Shown here one piece after another: positions 1-8,700 of a stretch of 64,000 bases of DNA. The notes beneath the pieces were generated by a model. The model saw nothing but the letters and a program-made list of their open reading frames with translations, had not been told where the DNA came from and made no database searches. The position numbers and the translations under genes were made by a program. Numbering within the stretch: the first letter of the stretch is position 1; each line of letters starts with the position of its first letter. This DNA comes from Manihot esculenta (taxonomy: Eukaryota > Streptophyta > Magnoliopsida > Malpighiales > Euphorbiaceae): NCBI RefSeq assembly GCF_001659605.2, contig NC_045136.1, positions 339,501-403,500 of the forward strand. The letters are read 5' to 3'.

Positions 1-230
1 TTCTCCTCATAAGCCAACATCCTCTTACTTAACTTAAATAGTAAACAGCCCTCTCGATTCCCTCGTCATCCATCTGTGCTAACATACAGCCCATTGCCGC
101 TTCTATAACAGACAAGTACAGTAACAGAGGCTTTCCTGGTCGCGTCGGGACCAAAACAAAAACAGGCGGGTTCATCAAACATTCTTTGATCTGCTCGAAC
201 GCTTGCTGACACTTCTCATCCCACTTCCTG
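1..230 (-). mobile_element. Ty3/gypsy reverse transcriptase-RNase H fragment
   Basis: Remnant of a nuclear-type LTR retrotransposon polyprotein, at the junction between reverse transcriptase and RNase H. The minus strand reads QQAFEQIKECLMNPP, then PGKPLLLYLSV, then AAMGCMLAQ, followed by a LS-LAYEE-like stretch that runs off the window. These are standard residues of plant gypsy elements at the start of RNase H. The ORF extends upstream to base 325, but those first ~30 residues do not look like pol and are probably fused mitochondrial sequence. No LTR, primer-binding site or integrase adjoins it. It is a dead insertion of the kind common in angiosperm mitochondria. It could be the downstream part of the same kind of element as the RT remnant at 41.5-42.3 kb, also on the minus strand. 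Confidence 0.85.
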
Positions 231-665
231 CCTTTATCCTCCCAGGCCAGATCGGCATTAGGGAATGAATCCCTAAAGGAAGGCGGAAAGCGACTTCTTT
301 TTTTGACTATGAAAGCCGGCAACAAAGCAAGGATAGTCGTAGACTACTTGCCCTATCTCTTAAAGCTTCACTAGCGAAAACTGTTAACTCTTTCATTTCT
401 ACGACCAACCGAGAGTCCCTGTGCTATGGCTCACGCCCGGAATAAGGTTTTTTCCTGATCTGCTTTAGCAAGGAAAAAGCTTTCAAACGCGTATTCGCTG
501 TTGCGAGCCGACTGAACAAGTGGATTTGATTCCTTTGCCTTCTGCCTTCCTGCTGACCTAATACCCTTCGACTATTATCCGCTGCCGCTTCTTCTTCTCC
601 TCCGATCAAGACCGGAAGAAGGTAGGTCAGCTCGATCTAGCTATCCTGTTTCGGATTGGACGGGG
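231..665. other. No recognisable gene
   Basis: Non-coding spacer. It holds only a 61-codon minus ORF (424-609), rich in Glu/Ala at its N-terminus and resembling nothing I know. Confidence 0.5.
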
Positions 666-1049
666 ATGAAGCTAGTCTTCTCTCTGGCATGGATAGGCTT
701 TATTCTCGCTCAGCGAGTTGCTCACCTTCCGGGGACAGATGGGCTGGGTCGGTTAGCTGTGACAATAGGAGTTTCAGTCTTAGGCTTTTCTGTGTACCCA
801 GACAAAAGGAAAGGGGCTTATGTCTTCAGTTGCTTACTCTTTTTCTACGATCGAGGGAGAGTGAATTCCAAGACCAAACCCATTTCTTCCATTGGTGAGA
901 AAATCGCTGATGCGAACTCGGTAGTGCTACTGAAAGCACTTTGTGCATCTTCTGTTGCCGGGAAGAAAGACGTGTTGGGGCAGTCCGGCACGTCACGCTT
1001 GCTAATACGGCCCGACTGCCCCTATACTTTGATCGATCGACCGACGTAG
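666..1049 (+). CDS. Hypothetical 127-aa ORF with N-terminal hydrophobic segments
   Basis: Open frame of 127 codons starting ATG at 666. I do not recognise the product. Residues 1-17 (MKLVFSLAWIGFILAQR) look like a signal anchor. Residues about 30-43 and 50-61 are moderately hydrophobic. The remainder is polar, with a stretch around SSIGEKIADANSVVLLKAL and a basic C-terminus. Overlapping ORFs exist in other frames (656-898 plus, 826-1059 minus), so the open frame may be due to composition only. There is no adjoining gene to suggest a role. Coding status is unproven. Confidence 0.2.
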   Translation: MKLVFSLAWIGFILAQRVAHLPGTDGLGRLAVTIGVSVLGFSVYPDKRKGAYVFSCLLFFYDRGRVNSKTKPISSIGEKIADANSVVLLKALCASSVAGKKDVLGQSGTSRLLIRPDCPYTLIDRPT

Positions 1050-2259
1050 GGATTTGCATGGGGCCTTGCGCGTCGCGTCGGAGATTGTATTACAATATAC
1101 CTTTCAATGGGCGTAGGTACAGGGGGTGTGGCGTACGCCACTGACTTTCTGGTGTGCAGGATGCACTTCCCACATTATTGTACAGTAGGCCTTGGAGCCC
1201 TCATCTGTAGGTACATAGAGGTGTGATGATCGCATATGCGGAGCAGCTTCGTTCGAGGGCCGACAGTCAGCACAAGGGCCTGCGGGCAGGGGAAGACCCC
1301 GCCGAGTAAGGCTTAGGCCGAAGGACCACTGATATTGGAAAGGCAGGTCGAACAGCACTAGTTCCGGCCGAACCCAGACAAAGGAAAAGGTTTCAAGGAA
1401 GCAGGAACGAACGGAGATAAAAAAACAATCGCATTTCGAGATTTTGACGAAAGTTCGCCGAACACAACACCAGGTTATACGGGAATCTAACTAGTCTAGT
1501 ATATTGAAGATAGGGGCTTCCCTATTAAGGAGGATCCATTTCGGATGCTTTAGACATAACAGCCAGACCCTGTAGGATAAGTAAGGGAATCAGCAATCGT
1601 TCTTGTTGGTCTGTCTGCTTTCGGCTTTGCAATTCAATAAAATAAAATAAAGAAGAGCTGAGAATCTTGTTGAGAGTAACTACCCAATGGGAAAGAGAAA
1701 GGTGACTTCCGCATCCAAGGATAATCTAGATTCAAGAAGCTACTAAAATCGCGTACGCGTATATTATATAGTATAGACTCAAGCCGCTCCAATCTTCTAT
1801 CGCAAGTCCGGAAGGATGGAACCCTGATTGGTATGCCAACATTTTATCTGGACTGGATAGGTTGACCTATTGGAAGGAACTGGTTGCCGGGCTTGTAACC
1901 ATGTCTCCCGAGTGATGATCTCCTCAGTACATATGGCGCAAGACGTGATTCCACATCTCTAGTGCCGCCCGGCTGGCACTCTTGATCGAGGAAGCTCCGC
2001 CCAAAGGTCCTCATAGAGGCGGTCACCGGTTGCCTAAGATCAAGTCCTAAGTAGTCGAAGTAAGAATGAAGGGTCAAACGATAAACTAGAAAGTAGTAAG
2101 GTCCTTGTAACAGTTGGTGGCCCTCGTATATAGTAGTAAGGAAATGCGATTCTTTCCAGTTTCTTTTTTTTCAAACCGTCTGAACAAGATTCACATAACA
2201 TAAAAAATACGAGAATTTCTTGTCCCATCGCAGGCATAACTAACAAATAGAGCAGCTTG
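1050..2259. other. No recognisable gene
   Basis: About 1.2 kb without a supported gene. It holds small unrelated ORFs on the minus strand (1104-1358, 1844-2077, 2040-2267) and an AT-rich stretch near 1757-1777. No tRNA, intron core or repeat was seen. Confidence 0.5.
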
Positions 2260-3057
2260 TCAAGCAAATCGGCCGTCTAATTCGAAGTTCTCTCTTTTAT
2301 AAGCTTTAAAAAAAAAAGAGTTTTGGCCTTCGCTTGTTAATTTCTCAAGGTTCTTCTCCAGTGTTCCAATTGTATACTCTGCTTCCTTATTTAAGATTCC
2401 ATGAGCGACCAAATAGTCCTTTTGCTCAGCCCAGAATGGATGGGGGTCCAATTTGGCCATGCGATCGACAATTGCTTCTTTTAAACAAATGATCGCGTCC
2501 ACTTGGTCGTCGTTGACTTCTCTTTGTGGAGTCAAAGTGGCAAGGCGATTTTTTATTGTTTGATGTTGAAAGTCCCGCAAAGGAACCTCCTGTGGAGCGG
2601 GATCAGGCGTTGCTTGCTCGACGACTAGGGGCCGTTGATTATCCTGACCTGGGGTTGGAGCCGACGGGGAAAGTTCATTCCATAGATCCGTTTGAGAAAT
2701 GGAATGAGTAGGGCTCACTTGCAGCACTTCCTCCCCAAGTTCCGGTGCGGGGGCCGCGTCCGAAAGTCCTCTGAAAAAAGAGGACGACGGGGTAGAGGCT
2801 CTGCTTGACAGAGGAGGACAGTGTGTGCCCTCAGAGGCAGGATGCGAAGGGGAATGATTGGCCCCCCTAGCATTGATTTTGGGGTCAGCCTCGCTATTTA
2901 TAAATTCCCGTAAGTCGAATGAATCCTCCGTCCACGAGGAAGAGCTTTTATTTCCGGAAGGACCCGGAAGAGGAAGCGGGGATTCTCCTCCACCCGAACC
3001 CGAAGGCATCATCATATTGGGTTCGACCCCAAAAGTGAGAAGAGCTTTCACCGTCAA
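2260..3057 (-). CDS. Hypothetical mitochondrial protein, 265 aa, Ser/Pro-rich
   Basis: One of the two longest unidentified ORFs in the window (265 codons, ATG at 3057; a second in-frame Met cluster at residues 15-17, NMMMPSGSGG, could be the real start). Residues 17-40 are Gly/Ser/Pro-rich, and 65-160 are low-complexity Ser/Pro/Ala. Residues about 165-265 look globular and probably helical, with charged heptad-like stretches (LKEAIVDRMAKLDPHPFWAEQKDYL; LEKNLEKL). There is no membrane segment. I have the impression that ORFs with this Gly/Ser/Pro N-terminus are annotated as hypothetical proteins in other angiosperm mitochondria, but I cannot verify that here. It lies in the same orientation as, and about 90 nt downstream of, the chimeric nad3 ORF. 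Function unknown. Length and compositional structure argue for a real or recently real gene. Confidence 0.55.
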   Translation of the reverse strand: MTVKALLTFGVEPNMMMPSGSGGGESPLPLPGPSGNKSSSSWTEDSFDLREFINSEADPKINARGANHSPSHPASEGTHCPPLSSRASTPSSSFFRGLSDAAPAPELGEEVLQVSPTHSISQTDLWNELSPSAPTPGQDNQRPLVVEQATPDPAPQEVPLRDFQHQTIKNRLATLTPQREVNDDQVDAIICLKEAIVDRMAKLDPHPFWAEQKDYLVAHGILNKEAEYTIGTLEKNLEKLTSEGQNSFFFKAYKRENFELDGRFA

Positions 3058-3144
3058 AACTATGCCAAGACCATACCACCCGAGAAGCCCATCTTTAGGA
3101 AAGAGCTATAGACGAACCGGCCCACCACAGAGATTCCTCCCCTT

Positions 3145-3639
3145 TCAAAAAAAATCTAAAAATAGGTCCATCGAACCTATTTTTAGACAAAGAAAGTAGC
3201 ATAGCCCTAGCAATAAGAAACCAATAGAAATTTTCCGAAAGCATTTTTCTGGAATGGAATTGGAAGAAAATAGAAAAGGAAGACCGAGTAGGATCCAAGA
3301 AACTAGCAGACTGATTACTAACGAGATACAAATAGGTGCAAAGTCCGACATCATCATCATGACACTTGGTTCTATTCTATCGCTCCTTGCTCGCGGAGCG
3401 GCATACCGGAAAAAAATTAAGAAGAAAAAGCCCATCCCGCAAATTATATCTTTCCTCTTTTGTCTTAGCAGAATCGGCTTTTGATTTAACCAAATATCCT
3501 GCTGTGGCTTTTGGGGAAAATGAAGAATTGGGTTCTTACCTTCTTTCTTACTTTGGATTTCTTCCTTTTTCTTACTATGAATTGCTTTCTTAGAAGAAGA
3601 ATTTTCCTTTCCAGAAGGAGTCGAGGAATTGCCTACCAT
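3145..3639 (-). CDS. Chimeric ORF: nad3 5' end fused to unrelated membrane tail
   Basis: The open frame has 164 codons, but the core is probably the 68-codon ORF that begins with the nad3-type ATG at 3351 (MSDFAPICI). Residues 1-36 of that core match NAD3 residues 1-38, including its first membrane helix, with a small deletion before PEK. The following ~30 residues (from CFRKISIGF) are unrelated to NAD3 and form a second hydrophobic segment, ISIGFLLLGLCYFLCL, ending LFLDFF. The 96-residue N-terminal extension is Lys/Ser-rich with a short hydrophobic patch (GMGFFFLIFF) and may be untranslated leader. The result is a small two-helix membrane protein with a stem-loop at its 3' end. The layout matches recombinant mitochondrial ORFs such as those linked to cytoplasmic male sterility. 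Neither expression nor such an effect can be shown from sequence. It could equally be a silent pseudogene. Confidence 0.5.
   Translation of the reverse strand: MVGNSSTPSGKENSSSKKAIHSKKKEEIQSKKEGKNPILHFPQKPQQDIWLNQKPILLRQKRKDIICGMGFFFLIFFRYAAPRARSDRIEPSVMMMMSDFAPICISLVISLLVSWILLGLPFLFSSNSIPEKCFRKISIGFLLLGLCYFLCLKIGSMDLFLDFF
3147..3187 (-). terminator. Stem-loop plus U-run at end of chimeric ORF
   Basis: On the minus strand a perfect 13-bp inverted repeat (3155-3167 with 3175-3187, arms of the type TCTAAAAATAGGT) encloses a 7-nt loop and is followed at once by eight T residues. The T run overlaps the stop codon (TTT TTT TGA). The form is that of a factor-independent terminator. In plant mitochondria such hairpins more often stabilise processed mRNA 3' ends. 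Its position exactly at the ORF end suggests it was carried in with the tail. Confidence 0.5.
3239..3412 (-). repeat. Inverted, diverged copy of nad3 leader and 5' codons
   Basis: The reverse complement aligns with 48926-49088: leader block with hairpin, ATG and about 36 codons. Identity is roughly 90% by eye outside small indels: a 5-bp TAGAA duplication, an ATG-repeat expansion before the start, and a deletion near codon 33. Homology stops after CCAGAAAAAT. The two copies lie in opposite orientation about 45.5 kb apart. Confidence 0.85.
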
Positions 3640-4081
3640 CTCCTTCTTTCTCGGGGTGGAGTTGGTCTGTCTTTCAAGACAAAGGGGTCTTTCCTTATTT
3701 AACTCACCATCCTGCCTATTTGAAGATAGGCCATTGTTGTTCTGTAAATGGATTCATGATATTGCCTCTTTTTTTATCTAGTTTGAGGTGGATGTTAAGA
3801 AGCTTTCTTAAGTCCGACCCATTTTTGTTTTTAAAACTGATTAAACAGTTTGATTATTAGCCAGAAGATAGACACTTATTTCCTACTAATCTTAGTCTAG
3901 AGATAGACAAAATAGCCAACTAATAGCTTTATTTGAGTTTCCTTTTCACTTTGGACCCTATTGACTCAAAGTTAGACCAAAATAGACTCATGTTCATAGG
4001 AAGAGGGAACCTTTCCCTTCTTTTCGTTTATCCCGTGATTATCCTTGCTATCACTTTTCCTTTCCCTAACCTTACGGCTTA
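3413..4081. other. Chimeric ORF extension, then no recognisable gene
   Basis: 3413-3639 is the Lys-rich upstream part of the chimeric frame. From 3640 to 4081 I see no gene, RNA or repeat. Confidence 0.45.
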
Positions 4082-4165
4082 GTTACTTCGTACCTCTCGG
4101 TCGAGTTACTTTATACCTTAAGAGTCGAGTTACTACGTACCTCTCGTATTCACTTTAGTTACTTC
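4078..4165. repeat. Short tandem array, GAGTTACTTCGTACCTCTCG type
   Basis: Three to four imperfect copies of a unit containing AGTTACTTCGTACCTCTCG occur with a spacing of about 28-32 bp. No coding potential. Confidence 0.7.
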
Positions 4166-4195
4166 CGCAACGAACTATGAAAGAATGAGAGAAGG

Positions 4196-4265
4196 AAAAG
4201 GTAAGAAGTCACTCATATAGCTATATATGAGGTAAGAAGCAGCTCATATAGCTATATAAGGAAAG
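4196..4265. repeat. Two-copy tandem repeat with ATATAGCTATAT palindrome
   Basis: Two copies of about 31 bp (GGTAAGAAG..CTCATATAGCTATATA). Each contains the self-complementary core ATATAGCTATAT. A partial inverted copy (CTATATGAGTGACTTC) lies near 4561-4576, so the region can form cruciform-like pairings. Confidence 0.7.
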
Positions 4266-4909
4266 ATTTGACGTAAGCCTTCTAAGACGATCCAGAACGT
4301 GGGATAAAGGGCTGAAAAGGGCATGATCGCATTCTCGACTAGCTTTTCTATGCTTCTATGCTATTCACCGTAGCTTGGATGCTATACCCCTCTGCCTTCT
4401 TGGCTATTAGATGCTTACCTGTAAAGTGAGCTAAATTACCTTTTGTAAATCTCTAAAAGATCGTAATGGTTGACACATCAGCTATGCCAAAGATGTGATA
4501 AAGCACGCAACAATTGGCTTTGAGCTCGTTTTCTTCCGCAGTCTCTTTTCTCACATAGAGACTATATGAGTGACTTCGTACCTTACCCTTTTTGGTTAGT
4601 GACTTCTTTTACCTTGTAATTATCTCTTTCCCTTTTTTCTTTTCTTCTTTGGACAGCTACTGGTACTAGAATGAGACCAGACCTCTTAAGAAGGCAAATG
4701 GTTTTAGAGAAGATAAAAGGCATAAAGGAAGACAGCTTCCATAAAGAAAGATACGTATATAAAGAGCCATAAATCCTTGCCGTTCTGGCTTGCTACTTTC
4801 TTCCTTCGCCTTTGTGGTTTGGGCCGATCGATTTTTCATAGAATACTTTGACTTATACTTAGACTACACAATTTATCAGGCTTGTCTGTCCATTCGATCG
4901 GAGAGATTC
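4266..4909. other. No recognisable gene
   Basis: About 640 bases between the tandem arrays and the 283-codon ORF. No gene or RNA seen apart from the inverted partial repeat near 4561. Confidence 0.5.
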
Positions 4910-5761
4910 TTATTTAGAGAATAGTATATATAGAAGAAATGCACCTGCGAGCACAGCACTTACTATCGGATCCTTTTCAGAGGTATTATTTGAATGATTC
5001 CCATCATCACCTAGAGGGTTGATGGGAAAGATGGTTGAATCTACATCTACCGAGGGTTCATTAATGCCTGAAATCAAATCTGAAGGTGCTGTACTAAGTT
5101 CTATGTTTGAAGGATTAAGAATTGAATAATCGAATAGATTCGGATTAATCGTAGGGTGTAAAGCCGACCAAAGAATAATCCCCATAAGGGTTAGATTAAA
5201 TAATAATTGTGCTGAAGAAAGCTCGTTACCTTCAGAGGATAAGGATGAGGATGAGGATCTACGTGAAGAGGATGCAATAGAAATAGGTGAACCAAAAGGC
5301 GAAGATGATGGGCTAAAAGAAGTCTTCGGAGATTCGAAATCAGTCTCGGAATCTATATCGCTTTCCTCACCACTCCTATCAGTCTTAGTCTCGGAATCTA
5401 TATTGCTTTCCTCACCTCTCCTACTAGATCTTTTCTTTCTATCATTACGACTAAAAGAAGATTGCTTCATATGATCAAGCTCAGATCGGGCAGTACCCGC
5501 GCTTTGAGATTCTGGTACCGAAATAGGGCCTTGTCTTAAGGCATGTAAATGATGTGGATAATACTGAGTGCTACGCATGTAAATAGGTGGAAAACGATTA
5601 CTATGTGGATATAGATGGACCATATTAAGATTACGAATGCTAGGTGGTAGCCAATTGCTATCCCTGTAAACAAAAGCAGTATTATGAGTTCTTACTGGTA
5701 TATGAAGACGATCTCGAATATCAGAATATCGATGATTGGTGAAAGATTGGTTGATTCCCAT
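4910..5761 (-). CDS. Hypothetical membrane protein, 283 aa
   Basis: The longest ORF in the window; I do not recognise it. Start ATG at 5761 (MGINQSFTNHR). Residues 1-80 are Arg/His/Tyr/Asn-rich and look folded rather than random. Residues 98-115 are basic (KQSSFSRNDRKKRSSRR). Residues 116-140 carry two acidic repeats, GEESNIDSET and GEESDIDSET. Residues 144-178 are almost all Ser/Pro. Hydrophobic segments lie at about 184-201 (LLFNLTLMGIILWSAL) and 266-281 (VSAVLAGAFLLYILF), with an Asn/Asp/Pro-rich loop between them. This suggests a protein with a long hydrophilic N-terminal domain anchored in the inner membrane by two helices. Many codons end in A/T, as in resident plant mitochondrial genes. 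The length without a stop and the ordered domain structure make chance unlikely. It could have come from a mitochondrial plasmid or from recombination. Confidence 0.55.
   Translation of the reverse strand: MGINQSFTNHRYSDIRDRLHIPVRTHNTAFVYRDSNWLPPSIRNLNMVHLYPHSNRFPPIYMRSTQYYPHHLHALRQGPISVPESQSAGTARSELDHMKQSSFSRNDRKKRSSRRGEESNIDSETKTDRSGEESDIDSETDFESPKTSFSPSSSPFGSPISIASSSRRSSSSSLSSEGNELSSAQLLFNLTLMGIILWSALHPTINPNLFDYSILNPSNIELSTAPSDLISGINEPSVDVDSTIFPINPLGDDGNHSNNTSEKDPIVSAVLAGAFLLYILFSK
5338..5430. repeat. In-frame ~45-bp duplication inside the 283-codon ORF
   Basis: The block TCTCGGAATCTATATCGCTT..CCTCACC occurs twice with one or two changes. It encodes the two GEES(N/D)IDSET acidic motifs on the minus strand. 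The reading frame is kept across the duplication. Confidence 0.75.
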
Positions 5762-8700
5762 TTAAATACTTTTTGAAATAATCATTCTTTGAGGTACGGA
5801 GTCACTCGACCATAGAGAGAGGTTCAAGCTTGAAACTTTCCTATCGCTTGAAACTTTCCTATCTTTCGGGAGTCCGCCCCTGTTATGGTTCTTTTAAGAA
5901 GATTCTTTCTCTTCTTTTGTCTTCTCAACCCCATTAGAGTGACATTTTTCCCACGTTTTTGATGCCGAATGGGAAAAGTCATTCTGGTATGGCCGATATG
6001 GCAGATCGAAGACTTCCTACTCCAAAGATGACGGAGGCTACTTTCTTTTCTGGGCATTGATTAACTTGCTTGGGGGCCGACGAGGCTTGGAAACCGGCTT
6101 GCCTATATATGCCTTAGGGCTGATGTCGTAAAACCGCAAGGGCTGACGGACGCATGCAGCACGAAGCAAGAAATGCCCGCATATCAAAGGGTGAAGAAAA
6201 AAAAAGACGGCTTTGATTGAGGAAAGAAAAAGGCCCGGGAACGCTGGCGGGTACTTCACTTCGCGGGAATAGGTTCCTGTATGCTATACTATACTGCGAC
6301 GGTGGCTCCATACAGGGGAAGGGTTCTGAGTATGGAAAGTCAAACAAAGTAGACTTAAAAAGAAAAGAAGCAAAGAAAAGACAGAACTCTTAGGTCGTCA
6401 ACTCAAATACGATGCGCTTATTTGCATAAGTCTGGCTTGCTTAGAAAGGAAATGGATATTAAGGTTTAGACGTCGGCCTTACGAAGGCTCATTTCCACGC
6501 GGAAGTAGATATACTAAAAGTCTCATATTTTCTTCGCATCTCGAAATGAAAATGAGTTATTGTAGAAAGGAGCTCAACGAAGAGATGCGCCTTATCCGGG
6601 ATAAGAGTCAGGGGCGTAGCGAGCAGCCTTATGTTCGGGCACAGTCTTCTTTTCTCCTGACACACTACCTACCCCGTCTCTGCCTTCTTTGTGTTAGTGT
6701 TCGTTAACTTCCTCCCTCCTTCGGGTGAATGTTGTTGATTGACCTAGCCTACAACGCTTCCATATTAGAGTGAGGTCTTGACATCCTTTTCCCGGGTACT
6801 ATCCCAAAAGGAATGTGCATATTATGTCAATCAGTCTAGTGACTTCCTTACTTTACTTCAAGCTTAGTAAGACTAAGGCAAGTCTTAACTTGAAAAAGGA
6901 AAGATCGGAGAGTGCTCTAGGCCTTTTTCTCAGCCATTGATCCATTCTAAAACCTATTTTACTTTACAGAGATCAAGAGAATTTCGCCTATATCCTATTT
7001 TCTTTTTTTCACAAGATTGTACAGTTGAGATCGATTTGAGATTCCTAGATGGGCAGAAAAAGGCCGCCACTAGGAAAGAATAGGGGCTTTGAAATAATAC
7101 CCTATATTTATTCTTCGAAAGAGTGGGAAAAGAGAAGGACTCAAGACAAAGTTTCAACGCCAAGCCAAATGGAAAGCAGGCTCGAAATATAATAGCTTGA
7201 ACCGCTTAGGCTCTTTGCACCTTAATCAATAGTAGACACGCACAAAAGAGATCCCTTGCCAACGGGGTTCATTACTTGACTGAAAGCAGGAATGAGAACA
7301 GACGAGAATAGAAACTAACTCTCTTCTCTGCGGGAAAGAGCCGGTGCTATAGCCGGAATGTTTGCAAGTGAAGCAGAAGGGGTTTTTAGAATGTCACCGG
7401 GCGTTCTATTCTAGGTTTTTCTTTTCTCTGATGAGAAATTAACTGTAGCAGTCGTAAGGTGCAAACCCTTTCTGACTTTCTCAAACCTGCTTTTTTTAGC
7501 CCACGAATGGGATTTCTCTTTCAAGAGCATTTCCGACATTCAACTTCATGAAAGAGTTAGCAATGGCTTTTTCGTTGTCCACGAGTACAGATTCGATGGG
7601 GCATTAATTAATAGCGTAGGGGGAATGGCTTTTGGAGGAGTCCATAAGAAGAAGGGCTTCTTCTAATAGGTAGTTTGCAAATCGGATCAATGAGACAATA
7701 AATAGCACAGTTAATCCATCGGAAGGAGGTAGGGCCTTTGCCAAAAGTATTCAATACAGGGAAAAGAAAAGGTGGTGAGGCAAATGAAATTGGCTTCATT
7801 CCTATCCCAACAGGGGTTATTCCGACAACAGCAGATTATCAAGCAGGGGATTTGCCTAATTCTTCTCGGCCGGATGCTAGTAAGACATATGTCGGGGTTG
7901 GGTCACTTCGGTCGTAGGTAATGTAATGCCAAGGAAAGAAAAAGTAGTCGATCTAGCTCTAATCTATCCCGCCTGAGCGAGGGCCTTGACTAGCTTTCTG
8001 CTATATTATCTGATTCACTTCCTGAAAACAGGGCTAGCGCGCCTAACAGGAGATTATATAACCCGGCATTCGACGCAGCAGATTCAATGGCATCTTCTTA
8101 TACTATTGATCTTCCTGCTCCTGCTAATGCTACTGCTTTCTTTTCACGTGCACAATCTAAGAGACCAATTCCCAAGGGAGGACAGGGTCGAAGCGCTAGA
8201 CACTATTCCGATATGGAAAGCCAGCTTAGTCAATTTGGTACGTGGCCCTTGAAGGTTCGTTTCTTTACATCCAGTGCTCTTTTCCGGATAAGATTTTTGA
8301 ATCCTACTTTCATCCTCTTTCATTCCCGGCAGTATGAGATCTAGTGGAATTAGTGGACGACTCTGAATGCAGAGTAAGAAACTACGGGTTTTTTGATCGA
8401 CAACTTGCTAGTCGACAGAAGGAGTTTCAAACTCGATAGCTTTCTGGTTTAACTACTTTCTGGAACTCTGATAGCACCTTCGACTTCAAAAGTCTCGAAA
8501 ATCCAGACTTCAATCGCGAATTATCAGTTGGAAGAATCTTTGTAATAGAGGTAGTATACCGGGCTAGCAGGACTGAATGCTTAGTAAGCTACCCGTATAT
8601 AGGTATGTGGGAAGGTAATTGAATATTTCGACTTACTTTATAAGGCCTTGAATTGAGGGATAACCTCTTTCTCTTTCTAGGGCAGGTGCAGGAGCCGCGG

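Noticed and set aside
3000..3012. GGGTTCGACCCC T-arm-like palindrome
   Set aside because: It is part of the 265-codon ORF coding sequence and has no tRNA context.
2858..3199. 113-codon plus ORF
   Set aside because: Shadow of the 265-codon minus ORF, with low-complexity mirrored composition.
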